Shown here: in pieces, positions 7,783 through 15,953 of the stretch
Position numbering within the stretch: position 1 is the stretch's first letter
How the letters are laid out: each line of letters starts with the position of its first letter
NCBI GenBank assembly: GCA_944325175.1
Contig: CALUYZ010000015.1
Coordinates: 1-45,104, forward strand
Direction of reading: 5' to 3'
From: Candidatus Gastranaerophilales bacterium
GTDB taxonomy: Bacteria; Cyanobacteriota; Vampirovibrionia; Gastranaerophilales; Gastranaerophilaceae
Length of the DNA stretch: 45,104 bases
Translations under genes and position numbers: made by a program
The notes under the pieces: generated by a model
Databases searched by the model: none
What the model saw: the letters and a program-made list of their open reading frames with translations, nothing else
What the model was told of the DNA's origin: nothing

Positions 7783-7866
7783 TTTGCGGGGGAATTGTGG
7801 TATATAAAAATGCACCAAAATGTTTTAGTTTGGTGCATTTTAGGTCTTTTTATTAATATAGCATTG
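7735..7866. repeat. Direct repeat copy A (second copy at 44976-45104)
   Basis: About 130 bp here and at the right edge of the window are nearly identical, covering the GTTGGGC hairpin, GGGGAATTGTGGTAT, a 13-bp inverted repeat AAAATGCACCAAA/TTTGGTGCATTTT (7807-7819 and 7829-7841) and TAGGTCTTTTTATTAATATA. The second copy is cut by the window edge, so the true length is unknown. In this copy prepilin 2 starts about 140 bp downstream. Confidence 0.85.
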
Positions 7867-8004
7867 TTTTGGATTTTGTTCAAGATTGGGAAAAGGGGCG
7901 GATGAACTTTTTGAGGGGTTAAAAAGTATTGTTGTTATTAGATTTTTAATGGGTTGCAACAAAATAAAACAGATTGGTGCAAAAAGTTGAAAGGATAGAA
8001 TGAT

Positions 8005-8976
8005 ATGAAAAAGTTGAAAGGTTTTACGTTGGCTGAGGTGTTGATTACTTTGGCGATTATTGGGATTGTGGCGGCGATTACGTTGCCGAGTTTGCTTGTT
8101 AATGTGAATGAGAAAGCATGGGAAGCGCAGAAGAAGGCGTTGCATGCCAGAATGGCGCAAGCGATTGGACAGATGAATATGTTGGGTGGGTATGGTCAGT
8201 TTGAAACTGATGAGGAAGGAACTGCAACAGAAGATACTGCTGCTGAAAGTTTTATTTTGGATGCGTTATCTAAAGTTTATAAAATAAACAACGTTTGTGG
8301 GGCGGGTAAGCTTTCTGCTTGCGGGGTGCCAAGTAAAATTGCGACGTTAGGTGGTGAAGCGGAGATTAGTTTTCCGACAAAAATGAGCGAGTTGAATGAA
8401 AAATTATTAAATGGGGCGCATGAAGCAAATGAAGAAGGCGATGTTGCTGATACGAAGGCAGCGGCTTTTGAAACGGTAAATGGGGAATCAGTGGCTGTTT
8501 TTTATAATCCTCTTTGTAGTTCAGATACATCTCTTAATAATGTTGCACAAAACAAAATGTGTGTTAACTTCATATTTGATGTAAATGGCAGCGAAGGTCC
8601 TAATGAGGTAGGGAAAGATGTCGGATTTATTACAGCTTTTTATAATAAAAGCCCTGTTGTTGTTGCACCTGTAGCATATAAATCGGATTATGCATCAAAA
8701 GTGCCACAATATTCGACAAATTCAGAAGGAATTGATGCTCAGACAGTATGCAAAACCATAGGAGAAGACCTAAGACTTCCTGACAAAGACGAACTTACTT
8801 CATTATTCATAAATGCGCCTTTGATTAACTTGAATGAAAAGACAAGCAGTTACTGGTCGGGTTCTGTTATATCACAAGGAAGCTCCGGATTAGCTTGGGC
8901 TCAAGCTTTTGATAATGGACGCCGACACCGCTGCACTCGCTCTAATATTATTTATGTAAGATGTATAAGAAAATAG
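8005..8976 (+). CDS. Prepilin-like surface protein with DUF1566/lectin-like C-terminus (paralogue 2)
   Basis: This 323-residue paralogue starts MKKLKGFTLAEVLITLAII, a classical Gly-Phe prepilin cleavage site. The start ATG 8005 follows AAAGGATAGAATGAT, which supplies the Shine-Dalgarno sequence. Domain order matches paralogue 1: prepilin helix, cysteine-paired middle (VCGAGKLSACG; PLCSS...NKMC), and the C-terminal DUF1566-like region (VCKTIGEDLRLPDKDEL, SYWSGSV, VRCIRK). Codon use changes inside the gene. The first roughly 520 bp are rich in TTG, GCG, GTG and GGG, while from about 8530 the sequence returns to the A-rich style of its paralogues, with a stretch identical to prepilin 1. That suggests recombination between copies. 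It lacks the leader shared by paralogues 3 and 4. Confidence 0.88.
   Translation: MKKLKGFTLAEVLITLAIIGIVAAITLPSLLVNVNEKAWEAQKKALHARMAQAIGQMNMLGGYGQFETDEEGTATEDTAAESFILDALSKVYKINNVCGAGKLSACGVPSKIATLGGEAEISFPTKMSELNEKLLNGAHEANEEGDVADTKAAAFETVNGESVAVFYNPLCSSDTSLNNVAQNKMCVNFIFDVNGSEGPNEVGKDVGFITAFYNKSPVVVAPVAYKSDYASKVPQYSTNSEGIDAQTVCKTIGEDLRLPDKDELTSLFINAPLINLNEKTSSYWSGSVISQGSSGLAWAQAFDNGRRHRCTRSNIIYVRCIRK
8899..8963 (+). other. Hypervariable 3' patch of prepilin 2 (DGR-like)
   Basis: After TGG (8896-8898) the residues run A Q A F D N G R R H R C T R S N I I Y V R C. The variable residues are again on NNY codons (GCT, GCT, GAT, AAT, CGC, CAC, TGC, ACT, AAT, ATT). The internal Arg codons are CGC/CGA, whereas the last two Arg codons of the gene revert to AGA. 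Confidence 0.55.
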
Positions 8977-9101
8977 CCTTTATCATTTTGGCTGATTTTT
9001 TAGAAAATCAAACGAAAGGTTTTGTTTGTTGAAGAATAATTTTTTTAAAATTCTGATTGTAAAAATTGGCAAGGGGTGAGTTTTAGGGTGTTTAGATATT
9101 G

Positions 9102-9129
9102 AATAAGGGGTTAATTTTAACCCCTTATT
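9102..9129. terminator. Bidirectional terminator between prepilin 2 and the LapA-like gene
   Basis: A perfect 13-bp stem, AATAAGGGGTTAA (9102-9114) with TTAACCCCTTATT (9117-9129), has a 2-nt loop and A/T flanks on both strands. It serves the convergent genes on either side and contains the stop codon of the minus-strand gene (9125-9127). Confidence 0.75.
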
Positions 9130-9469
9130 TATCGTTTAGTGCTTTGTTGAGTGCAGTTTCCAGAGTTTTGATTTTATTTTCAAGGACTTTTATTTTTTCT
9201 TCTGCATTGTCTGCGCCGATGTTTGTTTTATCGTATTGTTTTTTTAATTTTGAATATCTGCTTGCTGTTTCAAAAAATGAACTGAGCATTAACAATACAC
9301 CGGCTAAAATGCCGAGGGAGTATGTAAGAAGGCAAATTATGAGGAATGAAAGCTTTAGATTGATGTTTGTATACATGATTTGAATGTTTATTATGGTGTC
9401 GTTGTATTGACCTGTCATTAAAACAAAAACGGTAATTAAAACCGCTAAAATAACGCAAATTGTACCCAT
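9125..9469 (-). CDS. LapA-domain (DUF1049-like) membrane protein with C-terminal coiled coil
   Basis: The 114-residue protein has two membrane helices (about 3-20 and 42-65) separated by a short NDTIINIQIMYTNINLKLS segment. This is the two-helix hairpin typical of the LapA/DUF1049 family. A charged heptad-like region (about 70-114, NAEEKIKVLENKIKTLETAL) should form a cytoplasmic coiled coil. In proteobacteria LapA acts in lipopolysaccharide assembly control; that role is not established in this group. Its ATG shares one base with the stop of the pseudouridine synthase gene (TAATG), so it is the last gene of the seven-gene operon. Confidence 0.7.
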   Translation of the reverse strand: MGTICVILAVLITVFVLMTGQYNDTIINIQIMYTNINLKLSFLIICLLTYSLGILAGVLLMLSSFFETASRYSKLKKQYDKTNIGADNAEEKIKVLENKIKTLETALNKALNDK

Positions 9470-10428
9470 TAGCTTATACTCCTTAATAAATTCAATGTTT
9501 TAATTAAATCGGGATGATAATTTTTATCATCTAATATAAATTCCATTATCTCACCTGTCGTTGGATGTGTAAAGGATAAATAATACGACATTAAAACTTG
9601 CCCTTGTGTTTTTAGGGTTTTAAAAATACCTTTTTGAAAACCTTTGGCGCCATATAGGTCATCGCCTACTAAGGGGTGATTAATTGAAGATAAATGGCAT
9701 CTTATTTGATGTGTTCTGCCTGTTTCCAGTTTCAATTCAAGAAAAGTGGCGCCATTAAACCTTTCTAAAACTTTATAATGAGTAACTGCCATTTGACCTA
9801 TATCTGCCACATTCATTTTAACCGTTTTATTTAAGTAGTGAACCAAGGGTTTATTAATTGTGCCAAAATCATCGTTTATTGTGCCGTAGCAAACGGCAAG
9901 ATATTTTCTTACGGTTACTTTATCTTGAATATCTTTTTGAAGTTTTTTGTGGGCTTCATTATTTTTTGCTATAAGCATTAATCCTGATGTATTTTTATCA
10001 AGTCTGTGAACTATCCCCTGCCTTATAATTCCGCCTATATCAGATAATTTTTTATTATGGAACAAAAGTGCAGAAACTAAGTTATCTTCTTCCATTTTGC
10101 TTGTAGGGTGAACTATAAGCCCTTTTTGCTTGTTTAAAACAATAAGGTCATCATCTTCAAAAACAATATCAAGAGGAATGTTTTTCGGTTTAATTGTCAA
10201 TTCTTCGGTTTTTTTTATTTCAAAATCGACAATGTCATTCATTTTTAATTTATAAGAAGGTTTTTGCATCTTTTTATTAACCAAAACAAGCCCTTCTGTA
10301 ATATTTTTTTGAGCAATGCTTCTTGTTAAATCATCTCCGGTTTGAATTTTATACTCATCAAAAAAAGCTTCCGTGATGAAATTATCGAGCCTTTTATTTA
10401 CCCCGTTTTGCGCTATTTCTATTTGCAA
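9469..10428 (-). CDS. RluD-family 23S rRNA pseudouridine synthase
   Basis: The family landmarks are an N-terminal S4-type RNA-binding region (about residues 8-70) and the catalytic motif GIVHRLDKNTSG with catalytic Asp144. LKLETGRTHQIRCHL and HPLVGDDLYG follow in the C-terminal catalytic domain. The enzyme isomerises uridine to pseudouridine in structured RNA, probably 23S rRNA. I choose TTG 10428, because AAAGGAT lies about 6 nt upstream, over a TTG 12 codons earlier that has no ribosome-binding site. With this start the gene overlaps lspA by 10 bp. The lspA-rlu order is common in bacteria (for example lspA-ylyB in Bacillus). The exact target uridines cannot be assigned. Confidence 0.88.
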   Translation of the reverse strand: MQIEIAQNGVNKRLDNFITEAFFDEYKIQTGDDLTRSIAQKNITEGLVLVNKKMQKPSYKLKMNDIVDFEIKKTEELTIKPKNIPLDIVFEDDDLIVLNKQKGLIVHPTSKMEEDNLVSALLFHNKKLSDIGGIIRQGIVHRLDKNTSGLMLIAKNNEAHKKLQKDIQDKVTVRKYLAVCYGTINDDFGTINKPLVHYLNKTVKMNVADIGQMAVTHYKVLERFNGATFLELKLETGRTHQIRCHLSSINHPLVGDDLYGAKGFQKGIFKTLKTQGQVLMSYYLSFTHPTTGEIMEFILDDKNYHPDLIKTLNLLRSIS

Positions 10429-10907
10429 TTTTTTATCCTTTTTATAATTTCTTCTCTTAAACAAAAGAAAATATAAAGAAAAACAGAAGATGTAATCAAA
10501 ACATCAAATAAATTAAAAACAGGAAAATTTATAAACGTAAATTTAATAAAATCTACAACATACCCGTCTTGAAGTCTTTGAACCGTATTACCTAAAATGC
10601 CTGCCGTAAAAATTGACGAGCATAAAATTTTTGTTTTATCTTGAAAAGAAATATATTTTAGAACATAAAATATACAAAAACATAGAACCAAAACCCCCAA
10701 AAGCCCCAAAATGAGAGAGGCGTCTTGAAAAATGCCAAAAGCTGCCCCTTTGTTTTTGGTTTCGGTTATCATAAAAAACAGCATATCCTCGTTTTTGTCG
10801 AAAAAACGTTCATTCATAAAAATTTTAGTCAGGCTGATACAAAATTGCCATATAACAAGGCTTAAAAGAATGTATATCGTAAGCGCTTTTTTATCCTTGA
10901 TTTTCAT
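10419..10907 (-). CDS. lspA: Lipoprotein signal peptidase (signal peptidase II)
   Basis: This 162-residue inner-membrane protein has about four hydrophobic helices and the LspA signatures NKGAAFGIF (52-60), GNTVQRLQDGYVVDFI (106-121) and FNLFDVLI (131-138). The catalytic aspartates are D119 (VVDFI) and D135 (FNLFD). It removes signal peptides from prolipoproteins. Two positions depart from the usual consensus: GNxxDR reads GNTVQR and FNxAD reads FNLFD. Neither is the catalytic Asp, so activity is expected. It overlaps the exported-protein gene upstream by 17 bp and the rluD-like gene downstream by about 10 bp. Confidence 0.9.
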   Translation of the reverse strand: MKIKDKKALTIYILLSLVIWQFCISLTKIFMNERFFDKNEDMLFFMITETKNKGAAFGIFQDASLILGLLGVLVLCFCIFYVLKYISFQDKTKILCSSIFTAGILGNTVQRLQDGYVVDFIKFTFINFPVFNLFDVLITSSVFLYIFFCLREEIIKRIKNCK

Positions 10908-11760
10908 TGTTTGTTTTTTCCATATTCATTCTTTGAACATAAAAACCCATGCCTGATATTACTGCCTTATATTTGCCTTCAACATTTGTATCGGCAGATT
11001 TTATAAAAGCATACGTTGCATTTGCATATTCATTTATATTTTTATCGTTTGCAATCATAACTCTTTCTAAAATTCCCGTTGAATCAATCGCCCTGTATGG
11101 GTCCCAATATTTTTCAACAGGATAAACTATTTTATCATGACCGATTGAACCCACTGCAATTCTGTTTTCAGGAACAAAAAGAGTTGTTTTAACGGTAAAT
11201 TCTTCTTTAGGTTTCAGGGTTTTTGGCGCATCCATTTTAAATTCAACATCCATGGCTTCGCCATATCTTATATCGGTTACTTCGGAATAAATTTCATCTG
11301 CAACAACAACCCAATTATCATTTTCTTTTTTATATGTCATTGAATAATCGGCTGTGCTTACCATTCTGCCTTTTATTTTGCCCTTTTCCGTATAGCTTGC
11401 TTCTTTTCCTTTGACAACAAATTTAGTGGTTGAAATTTCATCTATATAAATTTTAATTAAATCGCCCTCTATATCTACTTTTTTAATGGTTTCTTTTGTT
11501 TTTGAACCGGGGTATAGTTTTCTTGCGGTTTCAAAAATTTCCATTATTTGAGTTTTGTTATAGCCGTCTGCACTTTTGTAGCTGTCTGAATAATATTGTT
11601 TAATGCCTTCTATATCGTTTTTATCGGACAGTTTTCTTAATTTTTCGGTTATTTTAACAACTTTTGCTACATCTTTTTCCGTAACTAATGCAAATGCAAC
11701 ATCTTTAAGTGTAAAGTTTAAAATCAACGCTAAAATTAAGCATATAACAATTTTTTTCAT
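10891..11760 (-). CDS. Exported protein with NTF2/SnoaL-like N-terminal domain, function unknown
   Basis: The 289-residue protein has a signal peptide (MKKIVICLILALILNFTLKDVAFA). Residues about 30-160 look like an NTF2/SnoaL-type cone fold: helical start, DIEGIKQYYSDSYKSADG, then alternating strands ending MTYKKENDNWVVVADE. Residues about 165-280 are strand-rich (KTLKPKEEFTVKTTLFVPEN), perhaps an Ig-like domain. The ATG follows AGGAAGTT. It sits between another exported protein and lspA in a tight operon headed by signalling genes, so an envelope role is likely, but no specific function is recognisable. There is no lipobox. Confidence 0.7.
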   Translation of the reverse strand: MKKIVICLILALILNFTLKDVAFALVTEKDVAKVVKITEKLRKLSDKNDIEGIKQYYSDSYKSADGYNKTQIMEIFETARKLYPGSKTKETIKKVDIEGDLIKIYIDEISTTKFVVKGKEASYTEKGKIKGRMVSTADYSMTYKKENDNWVVVADEIYSEVTDIRYGEAMDVEFKMDAPKTLKPKEEFTVKTTLFVPENRIAVGSIGHDKIVYPVEKYWDPYRAIDSTGILERVMIANDKNINEYANATYAFIKSADTNVEGKYKAVISGMGFYVQRMNMEKTNNENQG

Positions 11761-11768
11761 ATAACTTC

Positions 11769-12350
11769 CTATTTATCTTGTTTGAAAATCATATAGTATT
11801 TATTTGTTCCATAATACAATATAATTTGCCAAAATTCACCATTTATATCGTTTATTTCCATATAACTTTTCGGAATGGGTTTTCTTTGCGTTCTTTCGGG
11901 AAATAAAGTGCCGACAGTATCTGCAAATTTAGTTTTAAACCTTTGCCATTTTGTGGTTTTTGGTTTTGGAATATATTCATCATAAAATTCTTCGGTTGTA
12001 AGGTCAACGTTATAACAAGGCACCATATATTTAACACGGCCGTTTTCTTTAAATAAAACGTATGTTTTGCCATCTTTCTTTCTTGGTGTTAAAAGGTAAA
12101 ACCCCGGCGGAATAATCGTTTCTTTAAAAACGAAATTAACCCCTGTTCTCATCAAAGGATAAGGGGAAAACATATACTGCTTATATTCTTGAGCCTGATA
12201 AGGGTCAATTCCGAAAATATATTCAAAATTAGCAGGTTCTAATTCATCATAAATTTTTTGAAAATCTTCCTGTGCAAAAACAGGCTGAAAAAATGTAAAT
12301 ATAAAAACGGTAAAAAATGTAATTAAAATTTTTAAAACATCTTTAATCAT
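11769..12350 (-). CDS. Exported protein of unknown function
   Basis: I start at ATG 12350 because MIKDVLKILITFFTVFIFTFFQPVFAQ is split by a clear signal-peptide core ending at VFA-Q; upstream in-frame ATGs would bury it and overlap the CheW gene. The mature 168 residues are rich in aromatic residues and Pro (GIDPYQAQEYKQYMFSPYPL; IIPPGFYLLTPRK; SYMEINDINGEFWQIILYYG) and look strand-rich. No family is recognised. It lies 8 bp upstream of the NTF2-like exported protein gene, and the pair may act together outside the cytoplasmic membrane. Confidence 0.65.
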   Translation of the reverse strand: MIKDVLKILITFFTVFIFTFFQPVFAQEDFQKIYDELEPANFEYIFGIDPYQAQEYKQYMFSPYPLMRTGVNFVFKETIIPPGFYLLTPRKKDGKTYVLFKENGRVKYMVPCYNVDLTTEEFYDEYIPKPKTTKWQRFKTKFADTVGTLFPERTQRKPIPKSYMEINDINGEFWQIILYYGTNKYYMIFKQDK

Positions 12351-12381
12351 AGTTTTTTTATTAATATTATTTTTAGCTAAA

Positions 12382-13389
12382 TCAACTGACATAAAGCTTT
12401 TCATCACCAAAAAGTTTTTTAATATCAAGGAACAGATATATTGCATCGTTTATAACACATTCGCTCAAACAATTTGTAATTTTATCTTGTTTATATTTTA
12501 TAAGGTTTTCGTCTATATCAATCGTTTCGCCTATTGCATCTGCTATAATACCTATTTCATAATCTTCATATTCAACAACAATAATGCTTGTTTCTTTTGT
12601 AATTTCAACATTTCTGTTTTCTGTATATTTTAAAAGGTCAATAACGGTAATGTATCTGCCTTTTATACTGACAATTCCCACAATAAAATCGGGTGTGCAT
12701 GGCACTTTTGTTAATTTAACGTTTAAAAATTTATAAAACCCTGCCACATGAAGAATTTTTATACAACAGGTATTTTTATCTAAAATAAAAGTTATGTATG
12801 TATCTTGGCTTTTTATAATTTCATTGGTTACTTCTTTTGTTTTTCTTGCATAATGTAATCTTCTTCGATGCAAGGTTTCTTTTGAAGCCGTATCTTTAGG
12901 CAAAAAGGTGGCAGCACTGTTTTTGCTGTCTGACATAAAGTTGTATGGGGAATTTATCTTTTTTTCAATATTTTCAAGGTTTAAAACCGTAACTGAAATT
13001 TCTTTGTTTGTATAAATTGCTTCAAGATAAGATTTTTCCGTATCATAAGGCGGAACATTCAAGTTAAGGGTATTAATTCTTCTTATTTCTTTAACATCAT
13101 CTATAATCATGCCAAAAATATCATTTTGGGTTTTTACGATAATAATTTTGGAATTCAGATTATATGGCGCAGCTTCCAATTTTAAAATATTTCTTATATC
13201 AATAATTTTTATAATTTTATTGTTATATTCTAAAAGCCCCGTGATGAAATCCGGCATGGATTCAGGATATTCCAATTCTACAAGCTGCATAATATCAAGA
13301 ACATATTTTGCGCTAAATGCATAGTTGAATGTTCCTATTGAAAAAAATATATAGCTTTCTTCTTTTAAATCTACAATGGCGTTATTCAT
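12382..13389 (-). CDS. Tandem CheW-domain coupling protein
   Basis: The 335-residue protein contains two CheW-like domains. The first (about 10-145) has YIFFSIGTFNYAFSAKYVLDIM, GLLEYNNKIIKIIDIRNIL and IFGMIIDDVKEI. The second (about 198-330) has YITFILDKNTCCIKIL, FIVGIVSIKGRYITVIDLL and YEIGIIADAIGETIDI. CheW domains dock receptors to CheA. Two in one chain may bridge receptors and kinase or compete with each other. It overlaps the response regulator gene upstream by 8 bp. The MCP and CheA genes lie just across the divergent promoter region, so it probably belongs to the same sensory array. Confidence 0.85.
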   Translation of the reverse strand: MNNAIVDLKEESYIFFSIGTFNYAFSAKYVLDIMQLVELEYPESMPDFITGLLEYNNKIIKIIDIRNILKLEAAPYNLNSKIIIVKTQNDIFGMIIDDVKEIRRINTLNLNVPPYDTEKSYLEAIYTNKEISVTVLNLENIEKKINSPYNFMSDSKNSAATFLPKDTASKETLHRRRLHYARKTKEVTNEIIKSQDTYITFILDKNTCCIKILHVAGFYKFLNVKLTKVPCTPDFIVGIVSIKGRYITVIDLLKYTENRNVEITKETSIIVVEYEDYEIGIIADAIGETIDIDENLIKYKQDKITNCLSECVINDAIYLFLDIKKLFGDEKLYVS

Positions 13390-14824
13390 TATATTCCATT
13401 ACCACTTTGTTTTTACCGCTTTTTTTGGCTTTATATAATGCAGTGTCGGCTTTTTCGATAAGTTCGCCCGCTTCTCTCATTTCCTTGTCATAGGTAGATG
13501 CGCCAATAGAAACGGTTACTTTCATCTTTTTGCCGTCGTATATAAAATCTCTGTTTTCAATGGTTTTTCTAAGTCTTTCTAAAGGAATATATGCTTTATC
13601 TATCAAGGTTTCAGGCATTAAGATACAAATTTCTTCGCCGCCGTATCTGTATACAAAATCTGTTTTCCTTAATGTATTTATAAATATCTTGGAAACCTCT
13701 TTTAAGACATAATCACCTGCCATATGACCGTATTTATCATTAACCATTTTAAAATCGTCAATATCAATCATAGCTATAGTTACTATTGTGCCATATCTTT
13801 TTGCCCTTTCAAATTCTTGTGCAATAACAGATTTTAAATGGCGCCTTGTGTACAGTTGGGTGAGTTCATCCGTTATTGAAAGATAACAGGTTTTTGTATA
13901 AAGATATTTGAGCCTTAAAAATAAATCCAGCTCAGATTTAACGGTTTGCATGAATTTTATTTTATTCCAGCGAATATTTTCTCTTGAATAAAAACAAAGT
14001 TTGCCGATTAAAATGTCTTCATAGTAAAAATCTAATTCTTTTTTGGAAACAAAATCATCGGCTGAATTAACGGGCAATTTTTCTTTATCATTTACAATTT
14101 TTTCAGGCTTAAAATCTGAGGCGCTGTCAGGCAGTATTTGCCGCCAAAGTTCAAGCATTACATCATTTGTTAAAGAAACATTTTGTTCATCAAAAATAAT
14201 TCTTTTTTGAACGGAAATATCAGGGGAGTGAAAATATATACAAGCAACGTCATAATCAATTATTGCGGATAAAATGTCAAATATTTGAACTGCTATTGCT
14301 TTGTCGTCTTTTGTATAATCTGATATTGTTCTGAACTTATTTGTAATTGTTGTTTTCATAAGTTCATTATCTAAAATTTTATTTATTTGAGTTATTATGG
14401 CATCTTCTTCAATTTCATAAGTTGAAAGTTCTTCTTTTATATTGGAAGAAACAGGCATCCTTTCGGTTATTTCTTCTGCCGCCTTTACAATGGTTGCCAT
14501 ATCAAAATCTTTTCTTAAAAAAACATCTGCTCCTGATTGACTTGCCCAAAATTTATCTAAATTTTTATCTAAGACGGTTAACATAACAAAAGGAATATCG
14601 TGAGTTTCTTTATTGCTTTTTAGCAGTCTGCACAGCTGAAAACCGCCTATATGAGGCATTAAAACATCAGATATAATTACATCGGGAGTATTTTTGTAAA
14701 CCTTTACATACCCCTCAACACCGCTTTTTGCGGTTTCAACATCCCAACCTTCCCTTTTAAAGAAGATTTTCAAGCTTGTTAATTGTGTAACAGAATCATC
14801 TATAATTAATACTTTTTTTGCCAT
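13382..14824 (-). CDS. Response regulator with GGDEF domain (diguanylate cyclase)
   Basis: The 480-residue protein has an N-terminal receiver domain (1-120) with D9/D10, phospho-acceptor D53 (ISDVLMP) and K104-region residues. A middle linker (about 150-320) is possibly GAF-like. The C-terminal GGDEF domain reads RYGGEEICILMP, with GGEEI beginning at 395. The inhibitory I-site RKTD lies five residues before GGEE, so product inhibition by c-di-GMP is expected. It should make c-di-GMP from two GTP when phosphorylated, probably by the hybrid CheA encoded across the divergent region. First gene of the seven-gene minus-strand operon; TATAGT at 14839-14844 would give a leader of about 7 nt. Confidence 0.9.
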   Translation of the reverse strand: MAKKVLIIDDSVTQLTSLKIFFKREGWDVETAKSGVEGYVKVYKNTPDVIISDVLMPHIGGFQLCRLLKSNKETHDIPFVMLTVLDKNLDKFWASQSGADVFLRKDFDMATIVKAAEEITERMPVSSNIKEELSTYEIEEDAIITQINKILDNELMKTTITNKFRTISDYTKDDKAIAVQIFDILSAIIDYDVACIYFHSPDISVQKRIIFDEQNVSLTNDVMLELWRQILPDSASDFKPEKIVNDKEKLPVNSADDFVSKKELDFYYEDILIGKLCFYSRENIRWNKIKFMQTVKSELDLFLRLKYLYTKTCYLSITDELTQLYTRRHLKSVIAQEFERAKRYGTIVTIAMIDIDDFKMVNDKYGHMAGDYVLKEVSKIFINTLRKTDFVYRYGGEEICILMPETLIDKAYIPLERLRKTIENRDFIYDGKKMKVTVSIGASTYDKEMREAGELIEKADTALYKAKKSGKNKVVMEYNE

Positions 14825-14890
14825 AAGTTAAGTTATTTACTATAATAATGTTTAGGTTTATTATACATTAATTTTGAAAAAGGTGAAATC
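14825..14890. promoter_or_regulatory. Divergent promoter region of the chemosensory genes
   Basis: Minus strand: TATAGT (14839-14844), 14 nt before the ATG of the GGDEF regulator. Plus strand: TATACA near 14862-14867, followed by AAAGGTG at 14879-14885 as the ribosome-binding site of the MCP (ATG 14891). No clear -35 boxes are visible. Confidence 0.45.
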
Positions 14891-15943
14891 ATGTTAAAAG
14901 AGTACAAAACAACAACAATAAATAAGCTTATAAATGCTCAACAAGTTATAGACACTCTTATTATAGCGCTTGGCATTTCATTTGCTTGGGTTTTCGGCAA
15001 ATATTCAGGCGAGCTTGAACTTCTTGCAATTTTAGCTTTTGCGCTTGTTTTGCTTGTACTTTTACATTATGCCTTTTATATAAATAAAAGATGGTACAAA
15101 AGAGAATTGGATAAAATTCTTTTTGATTCGATAGAACAAACCGATGAAGAAACAAAAACCATTGAAGGCTTATCGAAAGAACAAAAAGATACTCTTAAAG
15201 ATTCCTTCGATAAAATAAAAGATACCTCTAACATTTTATCAAACCTGATTAAAGAACTAAGCTCAATGGCTTCTATGATAAGCGACACAAGAGAAAAAAC
15301 CGTTAACACTCTTGAGCGCACCAATGAAGAACATTTAGCGGTTAAAGCAAACATTGAAAAAATGTTTGTAATAAGACATAAAATGCAAACCATTGCTGAA
15401 TTAATTCTTGAATTATCGGAATTTATTCAATCAATATCATCTACCATAGGAACGGTTGAAGATATAGCCGAACAAACAAACCTTCTTGCACTAAACGCTG
15501 CCGTTGAGGCTGCAAGAGCAGGGGAACACGGTAAAGGTTTTGCAGTTGTTGCAGGTGAAATCAGAAAGCTTGCGGATGAATCAAAACAAGCAACAACAAA
15601 AATTACATCCTTAATTACAGATATTCAACAAACAACAAATTCAACGGTAATTGCAACTGAAGAAGGCACCAAAGAAATAGAATCCGGTATTGATTTAGCC
15701 CACAATATAGGCTCAAATGTTGAAAGTTTAATTAATATAATAAATGAAATTTCTACAAGTGTGGCTGAAATAGATAGCATCTCAAAAACAATCAACAAAG
15801 GCACAAATGAAACAGATAATTATATCAAAGATTTAAACACAACCCTTGAAAATGCAAACAAAACCCTTGATACAACAGCAAAAAGTTTAGACAACATTAA
15901 TCAAATAAGCAAAGGCTTTAAAAATACCGTTGTCGGAGAATAG
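14891..15943 (+). CDS. Methyl-accepting chemotaxis protein lacking a ligand-binding domain
   Basis: The 350-residue protein has two N-terminal membrane helices (about 17-33 and 39-60) separated by only a few residues (FGKYSGELE), so there is essentially no periplasmic sensor domain. The rest is cytoplasmic coiled coil with the highly conserved signalling tip [20 protein letters not shown] and [20 protein letters not shown] (about 188-228), which binds CheA and CheW. It may sense membrane state or an intracellular signal, or follow another partner. A strong ribosome-binding site (AAAGGTG) precedes the ATG. It is followed after 10 bp by the CheA hybrid gene. No CheR or CheB gene is present in the window to adjust methylation. 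Confidence 0.92.
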   Translation: MLKEYKTTTINKLINAQQVIDTLIIALGISFAWVFGKYSGELELLAILAFALVLLVLLHYAFYINKRWYKRELDKILFDSIEQTDEETKTIEGLSKEQKDTLKDSFDKIKDTSNILSNLIKELSSMASMISDTREKTVNTLERTNEEHLAVKANIEKMFVIRHKMQTIAELILELSEFIQSISSTIGTVEDIAEQTNLLALNAAVEAARAGEHGKGFAVVAGEIRKLADESKQATTKITSLITDIQQTTNSTVIATEEGTKEIESGIDLAHNIGSNVESLINIINEISTSVAEIDSISKTINKGTNETDNYIKDLNTTLENANKTLDTTAKSLDNINQISKGFKNTVVGE

Positions 15944-15953
15944 AATATAAAAA

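Noticed and set aside
7684..7905. 73-residue plus-strand ORF between prepilins 1 and 2
   Set aside because: It runs through the REP hairpins and the AAAATGCACCAAA inverted repeat; no ribosome-binding site and composition set by the repeats.
9099..9383. 94-residue plus-strand ORF opposite the LapA-like gene
   Set aside because: Antisense shadow of a convincing coupled gene; begins inside a terminator stem.
12382..12446. Longer start (12446) for the exported protein at 11769-12350
   Set aside because: It would overlap the CheW gene by 65 bp and place the signal peptide in the middle of the N-terminal region.
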